From the NCBI GenBank assembly GCA_016930735.1, contig JAFGGF010000361.1, positions 1 to 11,277 of the forward strand: a stretch of DNA of 11,277 bases, written 5' to 3'. Position numbers and translations under genes: made by a program. The DNA comes from Prolixibacteraceae bacterium (GTDB lineage Bacteria > Bacteroidota > Bacteroidia > Bacteroidales > Prolixibacteraceae). The notes under the pieces were generated by a model. That model searched no databases and was not told the origin of the DNA. It worked only from the letters and a program-made list of their open reading frames with translations. Positions 7,447-11,277 of this stretch are shown piece after piece. Positions within the stretch are counted from its first letter, which is position 1, and the number at the start of each line of letters is the position of its first letter.

Positions 7447-8682
7447 ATGAAAAAAATAATCTCAATTTTAATTTTAAGCCTTATTTTATTTGTTTCGTGC
7501 AACCTGGACGGAGATTCGCCAAAAGAAATCAAAAAAATTGAGTTGGATGAAAAATCAGCTCAGTTAATTGAAGCAGATAATGAATTTGGGCTTGAGTTAT
7601 TTCAGTTGATAAATGCTGCAAAAGAAGAAAAAAACCTGATGATTTCTCCTTTGAGTGTTTCTGTAGCTTTAGTCATGGCTTATAATGGTGCAGAAGGCGA
7701 CACCAAAACAGAAATGGAACAGGCTTTAAAGGTCTTGGGATTAACCACCGACGAAATCAATGCTTCTTATGAATACCTTATTAATGCCCTTCAGTCGCTT
7801 GACCCGGATGTAGTTTTTCAACTCGCAAATGCCATCTTCTATGAAAAGACTTTTTCGGTTAAAAGCAATTTTATTAATACCAACAAAAATGTTTATGATG
7901 CCGAAGTGGCAAAGCTTGATTTTGGTTCAACTGATGCATTGTCAACCATTAACAACTGGGTGGCTGATAAAACAAATGATAAAATTGATAAAATAATTGA
8001 ACAACTGGATCCGCAGGCAGTAATGGTTTTGTTAAATGCTATTTATTTTAACGGGATCTGGACCACCGAGTTTGATGAAGATAAAACCCATGAACGAAGT
8101 TTTCGGAGAAATAATGGTACTGAAATTTCTGTCCCGATGATGCACAAGGAAGATTCAGTTGCATATATGACAAATGATTTATTCAGCGCTGTTAGGTTGC
8201 CATACGGGAACGGGCAATACAGTATGGTTGTTTTTTTACCAAAGGATGAAAACAATTCAGATGATGTTATTGATAATTTATCAAAAGAAAACTGGAAAAA
8301 CTGGATGAATGATTTTAAGGGGATTGGTCATGTAAATATTACCATGCCAAGGTTTAAATATCGTTTTGAAATGGAATTGAACGATGTTTTAAAAGAAATG
8401 GGAATGGTCAAGGCATTTTCTGATTCAGAAGCTGATTTTTCCAGTATTTCCGATATTTTTATTTATATAAGTTATGTTATCCATAAAACTTTTATCGATG
8501 TAAATGAGAACGGCACCGAAGCAGCTGCTGTTACAGCGATTGGTTTTGAAGCTACATCAGCAGGTGGCAGCAGCGGTACCAACTTTTATGTTGATAAACC
8601 CTTTGTATATGCAATTACCGAAAAAGACACAGGTGCAATTATTTTTATTGGAGAAGTTACTGAACCGGTATATGAAAATTGA
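7447..8682 (+). CDS. Serpin-family serine protease inhibitor, lipoprotein
   Basis: Suicide inhibitor of proteases: the target cuts the reactive-centre loop and is trapped as the loop inserts into a beta-sheet. Residues 1-17 are a lipoprotein signal with lipid cysteine C18 (LFVSC); the acidic residues after it (NLDGD) resemble Bacteroidota surface-export signals, so it may face outward. Serpin landmarks run through the whole protein: NLMISPLSVSVALVMAYNGA (shortened helix B region), LLNAIYFNGIW, VPMMHKE, MPRFKYRFEMELNDVLKEMG, VIHKTFIDVNENGTEAAAVT and FYVDKPFVYAI. The hinge G356-T-E-A-A-A-V-T363 fits the small-residue pattern of inhibitory serpins. Counting from G356 as P15 puts P1-P1' at T370-S371. 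The loop is about four residues longer than in alpha-1-antitrypsin and is Gly/Ser-rich on its C-terminal side. The length of 411 is normal. The next gene follows after 39 bases and probably shares its transcript. The target protease is unknown. Confidence 0.95.
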   Translation: MKKIISILILSLILFVSCNLDGDSPKEIKKIELDEKSAQLIEADNEFGLELFQLINAAKEEKNLMISPLSVSVALVMAYNGAEGDTKTEMEQALKVLGLTTDEINASYEYLINALQSLDPDVVFQLANAIFYEKTFSVKSNFINTNKNVYDAEVAKLDFGSTDALSTINNWVADKTNDKIDKIIEQLDPQAVMVLLNAIYFNGIWTTEFDEDKTHERSFRRNNGTEISVPMMHKEDSVAYMTNDLFSAVRLPYGNGQYSMVVFLPKDENNSDDVIDNLSKENWKNWMNDFKGIGHVNITMPRFKYRFEMELNDVLKEMGMVKAFSDSEADFSSISDIFIYISYVIHKTFIDVNENGTEAAAVTAIGFEATSAGGSSGTNFYVDKPFVYAITEKDTGAIIFIGEVTEPVYEN

Positions 8683-8721
8683 TTTTTTTACGTTACTAAA
8701 ATATCGGATAAAGAATCAGCC

Positions 8722-9384
8722 ATGAAGACAAAAGTTTTATTCGTTGTATTTCTTTTTTTCATAATCTGGGGATGCCAGGAAAATAATGATACTGTTTTTC
8801 TGCAACAAACCGGTACTGTAATTGATTACTCCGGATCGGGAAACTGCGGTTTTGTTGTTGAATTGGATGATGGTAATAATATTATTCCCATTAATTATCC
8901 AGAAGGTTTTGAATTTGCACAGGGTCAAAAAGTATGGGTTGAATATACTGAAATGCCTGATGTAATTATGCTTTGTGAAAAGGGAATTGCATGTGAAATT
9001 AACCGTATTGAGCAGTTGGGATGTGCGCCCTATGTAGATTTATATTTTAGTAATTATGATAGCCTTGCACGCGATCCGGTTTATATTCACAGTGTTAATA
9101 TCGACGGTGATTGCCTTCATATAAAACTCTCATATTCCGGAGGATGTGAAGAACATGATATCGACCTGGCACGGATGCATCCCTGGTGTGCCACACCACC
9201 TTTGCCTCCACCCACTTTTGAAATCAGGCACAACAGCCATGGCGACATGTGTGAAGCATTGATTACAAGAGAATTCCGTTTTGATTTATCACCACTTAAA
9301 GAGGAAGGAGCAAAAACTTTTACAGTTAATGCATTATTAACGAATAACGAAGTATATCACGAGACTTTTGATTATAACTGGTAA
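8722..9384 (+). CDS. Cysteine-rich two-domain lipoprotein of unknown function
   Basis: I do not recognise a named function. Residues 1-17 are a lipoprotein signal with lipid cysteine C18 (IIWGC), followed by QENND, which could favour surface export. Residues 27-98 look like a small OB-type beta-barrel (TGTVIDYSGSGNCGFVVELD, then GQKVWVEYTEM). Residues 103-220 form a second beta-rich domain with YSGGC142EEH145, HPWC156, a proline run TPPLPPPTF, and H170NSHGDMC177EA. Besides C18 there are eight cysteines (42, 85, 91, 101, 131, 142, 156, 177), enough for four disulfides or a metal site; all act outside the cytoplasm. The arrangement loosely recalls NigD-like proteins, which also join an N-terminal OB fold to a beta-sandwich, but the motifs do not match well enough to name it. 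It lies 39 bases after the serpin gene and before a terminator, so the two are probably co-transcribed. Confidence 0.85.
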   Translation: MKTKVLFVVFLFFIIWGCQENNDTVFLQQTGTVIDYSGSGNCGFVVELDDGNNIIPINYPEGFEFAQGQKVWVEYTEMPDVIMLCEKGIACEINRIEQLGCAPYVDLYFSNYDSLARDPVYIHSVNIDGDCLHIKLSYSGGCEEHDIDLARMHPWCATPPLPPPTFEIRHNSHGDMCEALITREFRFDLSPLKEEGAKTFTVNALLTNNEVYHETFDYNW

Positions 9385-9412
9385 AATTCAGTAGGTTTTA
9401 GTTTATAATATG

Positions 9413-9449
9413 GATAGCATTTTCTGTTTGGGAAGTGCTGTCTTTTTTT
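9413..9449 (+). terminator. Intrinsic terminator of the serpin operon
   Basis: GATAGCATTTTC (9413-9424) pairs with GGAAGTGCTGTC (9431-9442) in RNA: 12 pairs, three of them G-U, with a six-base loop TGTTTG, followed by seven T (9443-9449). The G-U pairs become A-C mismatches on the other strand, so it should work only rightward. It begins 29 bases after the lipoprotein stop, and its right arm contains a GTG that would otherwise be a possible start for the next gene. Confidence 0.82.
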
Positions 9450-9476
9450 CTATTAAGATTTTTATATTTTAGCAGT

Positions 9477-9959
9477 ATGGCAATTAGTGATATTTTACTG
9501 TTGGGAGAAAAAAGGCTTTATGATAAAAGTGAACCGGTTTTAAGAGAAGAACTTTCAGATTTTATTCCACAAATAAACCTGATGTTTGATACAATTGCAG
9601 ATTTTCGGAATAAATATGGTTCAGGCAGAGCTATTGCTGCTCCTCAGATCGGTTTGTTTAAAAGGATTATCTGCCTGAATATTGATAAGCCGGTTGCTTT
9701 AATAAATCCTGTAATAAACTCATTTAGTGATGAAATGATTGAATTGTGGGATGATTGTATGAGTTTTCCGAATTTATTGGTTAAAGTTAAAAGGCACAAG
9801 TCGGTTTCTGTAAAATTTCTGGATTTACAGTGGGAAGAACAAATATGGGAATTAACTGATGATTTATCAGAACTTATTCAGCATGAATACGACCACCTGG
9901 ATGGAATACTTGCCATTCAGCGTGCCATTGATAATAAAACGTTTAAGTGGAAAAAATAA
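9477..9959 (+). CDS. Peptide deformylase family protein with divergent motif II
   Basis: Peptide deformylases remove the formyl group from the N-terminal methionine of new proteins in the cytoplasm, using a metal ion. From ATG 9477 the product has 160 residues. Motif I is GRAIAAPQIG (Q57). Motif II is DDCMS where EGCLS is usual, keeping metal ligand C94. Motif III is the standard QHEYDH, with ligands H136 and H140 and catalytic E137. All metal and catalytic residues are therefore present, but the glycine of motif II is aspartate (D93) and the second glycine of motif I is alanine. An in-frame GTG at 9435 is open but lies inside the upstream terminator stem and adds a hydrophobic stretch unlike other deformylases, so I chose the ATG. 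Its stop abuts the stop of the convergent S51 gene. It may be an accessory deformylase rather than the housekeeping copy. There is little room for a promoter after the terminator. Confidence 0.88.
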   Translation: MAISDILLLGEKRLYDKSEPVLREELSDFIPQINLMFDTIADFRNKYGSGRAIAAPQIGLFKRIICLNIDKPVALINPVINSFSDEMIELWDDCMSFPNLLVKVKRHKSVSVKFLDLQWEEQIWELTDDLSELIQHEYDHLDGILAIQRAIDNKTFKWKK

Positions 9960-10811
9960 TCATCTTCTTTCAGGAATGATTAGCCGTCTGTTTTTCAGGT
10001 CGTATCTATCTCCTTTGCGCATAAAAAAGAAACGTTTTGTATTATCGGGAAGAACTTCCAGTTCTCCTGTATCTCTTTTATAAAAAGTTCCGTCATAAAC
10101 AGCCACATAACTTTTCCCGATCACTTCAATTGTATCTTTTGAAACAACAACTGCCGTGCTTTCGTCTATGCCTAATCCCAATAACTCTGGGCGGGATTCC
10201 AGTATTTCAAACATATCGAACATCCGGTTCCGTGCCAGCAAATGCTGATCGATAGCGACATTTTTTACAAATCCAAATCCTTCTTCATGGTCACCCATCA
10301 TAATTGTATTTGTTTCTGAATCACCTCTTGCCAGGTACGATCCCTGTATAGTTGCTCCGGCTGATGAGCCACCAATAACTCCACCTCTGTCGAGTAAATT
10401 CCATAATTCATCAACTACTTTGGTGCCGGCATATGCATCAACCAGGCGCCATTGCCTGCCACCTGTAAACCACACCGCGGTTGCTTCCTGAATAGGCTTT
10501 ACAAAATTTTCGGTATCTGCTTCTTTCTGATTATAAGTATGAACCAGTTTTACATTATTTGCTCCCACCTCCTTAAGGTAATTTATAAAATCAAAACTAT
10601 AATCGTAACTATCAGCACCACCTGCAGTTGGAATAACCACTATTTTAGCATCAGCACCACCTGCCTGTACTAGAAAATAAGGAATAATTTCTTCTGTATC
10701 CCCACCACCAACAATAATAAGCTTTCCGTTTTTTGGCCCAACTGTTTGAGCATATAATGTTGTCTGTGAAAAAAGACATAAAAGAATTATTGAAAATTTG
10801 AAGTGTTTCAT
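9960..10811 (-). CDS. Exported cyanophycinase-like peptidase, family S51
   Basis: S51 serine peptidases with a class I amidotransferase-like fold include cyanophycinase, which cuts the Asp-Arg polymer cyanophycin, and dipeptidase E. A signal peptide covers residues 1-21 (ending LYAQ), so this one acts in the periplasm or outside. The fold markers are LIIVGGGDT (31-39), IPTAGGAD, FTGGRQ (115-120), the nucleophile elbow GGSSAGA with S150, and DQHLLARNR with H190; GIDESTA gives E217. The catalytic triad Ser-His-Glu is thus intact. Compared with cyanobacterial cyanophycinase as I remember it, R194 and R196 match pocket arginines but the third is D199. The length of 283 residues agrees with the family. 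It converges with the deformylase gene with no gap. Its ATG lies just 21 bases after a terminator hairpin, so it needs its own promoter or readthrough. The family is firm; activity on cyanophycin itself is doubtful. Confidence 0.9.
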   Translation of the reverse strand: MKHFKFSIILLCLFSQTTLYAQTVGPKNGKLIIVGGGDTEEIIPYFLVQAGGADAKIVVIPTAGGADSYDYSFDFINYLKEVGANNVKLVHTYNQKEADTENFVKPIQEATAVWFTGGRQWRLVDAYAGTKVVDELWNLLDRGGVIGGSSAGATIQGSYLARGDSETNTIMMGDHEEGFGFVKNVAIDQHLLARNRMFDMFEILESRPELLGLGIDESTAVVVSKDTIEVIGKSYVAVYDGTFYKRDTGELEVLPDNTKRFFFMRKGDRYDLKNRRLIIPERR

Positions 10812-10832
10812 ATTCTGAATTTCTTATAAATA

Positions 10833-10866
10833 AAAGAACCGTTCCCGGAAAAAGGAACGGTTCTTT
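10833..10866 (-). terminator. Stem-loop terminator after the FadL-like gene
   Basis: AAAGAACCGTTCC (10833-10845) and GGAACGGTTCTTT (10854-10866) are perfect 13-base inverted repeats around an eight-base loop. It begins 17 bases past the stop of the leftward FadL-like gene. Read leftward, the stem ends in CTTT and runs into TATTTAT, a weak but usable U-rich tail. The rightward tail is poorer. Confidence 0.78.
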
Positions 10867-10883
10867 CAGAATTAATATTGTTA

Positions 10884-11277
10884 TTAGAAAATTGAATAAC
10901 TAATACCGAAGGCGAAGTCAATGGTTGTTTTACCCAGTACTTCTTTGTAACTTCCGATTGAAACTTCAGGGAAATCAAAAGTAAGTTCAGCATCTTCATA
11001 GAAAGTATTCAGGAATCCGGCATCAAGAGTCAGCTTGTCAGTAACTTTCCATTGAATTCCACCTCCCAGAGAAGTAGAAGAATTGCTATAGCTGAAATCG
11101 CTTTGATAACTGTCGGCAACTCCGGTCTGAGACCTTAAACCACCAACACTGATGGCAAATTTTTCAGATAAATTAAACTGAAGGCCCAGGCCCAGTTCCC
11201 AGTAGTTATTATCAATCTCACGTGTCCGAAGTTTTGAAGCGTCAGCTAATCCCTCCTCAACAAGGTCTTTCCAGATA
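10884..11277 (-). CDS. FadL/OmpP1-like outer-membrane beta-barrel protein (C-terminal part only)
   Basis: The last 130 codons of a leftward gene enter from the right edge and end in tandem stops (TAATAA, 10886-10881). The translation is a run of amphipathic beta-strands with glycine-rich turns: YWELGLGLQFNLSEKFAISV, SSTSLGGGIQWKVTDKLTLD, then IDFAFGISYSIF. The terminal phenylalanine after alternating aromatic residues is the usual signal for barrel insertion by the BAM machinery. The pattern resembles the C-terminal half of FadL/OmpP1-type transporters of hydrophobic compounds, but the diagnostic N-terminal half is outside the window. Outer-membrane barrel is a safe call; the FadL family is a moderate one. 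A terminator follows, so it is probably the last gene of its transcript. Confidence 0.75.
   Translation of the reverse strand, partial: IWKDLVEEGLADASKLRTREIDNNYWELGLGLQFNLSEKFAISVGGLRSQTGVADSYQSDFSYSNSSTSLGGGIQWKVTDKLTLDAGFLNTFYEDAELTFDFPEVSIGSYKEVLGKTTIDFAFGISYSIF

Noticed and set aside
9435..9476. GTG start extending the deformylase by 14 residues
   Set aside because: The GTG lies in the right arm of the upstream terminator, and the extra residues are hydrophobic and unlike deformylase N-termini; ATG at 9477 fits the family.
2716..10811. A dedicated peptide-processing gene cluster (M14, serpin, deformylase, S51)
   Set aside because: The genes lie on both strands in separate transcripts with terminators between, so shared theme alone does not show a system.

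Overview
The window looks like chromosomal DNA of a Bacteroidota bacterium, probably of the Bacteroidales/Marinilabiliales kind; the order is a guess. It is AT-rich and the genes lack clear Shine-Dalgarno sites. The gene content is typical of the phylum: a TonB-dependent receptor with STN and carboxypeptidase-like N-terminal domains, an ECF sigma factor paired with a beta-barrel anti-sigma protein, several lipoproteins, and a FadL-like outer-membrane protein. No rRNA, tRNA, CRISPR array, insertion sequence or phage gene was seen.

Layout, left to right. (1) Positions 1-2405, minus strand: 801 residues of a TonB-dependent receptor that runs off the left edge and appears to start at TTG. (2) 2406-2715: AT-rich divergent intergenic region. 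(3) 2716-5265, plus: exported M14 zinc carboxypeptidase with a C-terminal GATase1/DJ-1-like domain. (4) 5268-7210, minus: a two-gene operon, ECF sigma factor (TTG start) then, through an ATGA overlap, a protein with a short cytoplasmic N-terminus, one inner-membrane helix, a periplasmic linker and a C-terminal outer-membrane beta-barrel. This is the architecture of the dual membrane-spanning anti-sigma factors. (5) 7211-7446: divergent regulatory region with two inverted repeats. (6) 7447-9384, plus: a serpin lipoprotein and a cysteine-rich two-domain lipoprotein of unknown function, closed by a good intrinsic terminator at 9413-9449. (7) 9477-9959, plus: a peptide-deformylase-like protein with a divergent motif II. 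(8) 9960-10811, minus: an exported cyanophycinase-like S51 peptidase, stop codon abutting that of the deformylase. (9) A stem-loop terminator at 10833-10866, then the 3' end of a FadL/OmpP1-like barrel gene (10884-11277, minus).

How the parts may work together. Most products are predicted to act in the envelope: outer membrane (receptor, FadL-like barrel, anti-sigma barrel), periplasm or outside (M14 and S51 peptidases), and lipoproteins that may be surface exposed (serpin and its partner). The sigma/anti-sigma pair is the clearest regulatory system: an outer-membrane barrel tied by one polypeptide to a cytoplasmic sigma-binding segment. The divergent serpin operon is a plausible but unproven target. 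Peptide hydrolysis and its inhibition recur in four neighbouring genes, but nothing in the sequence proves a shared pathway.
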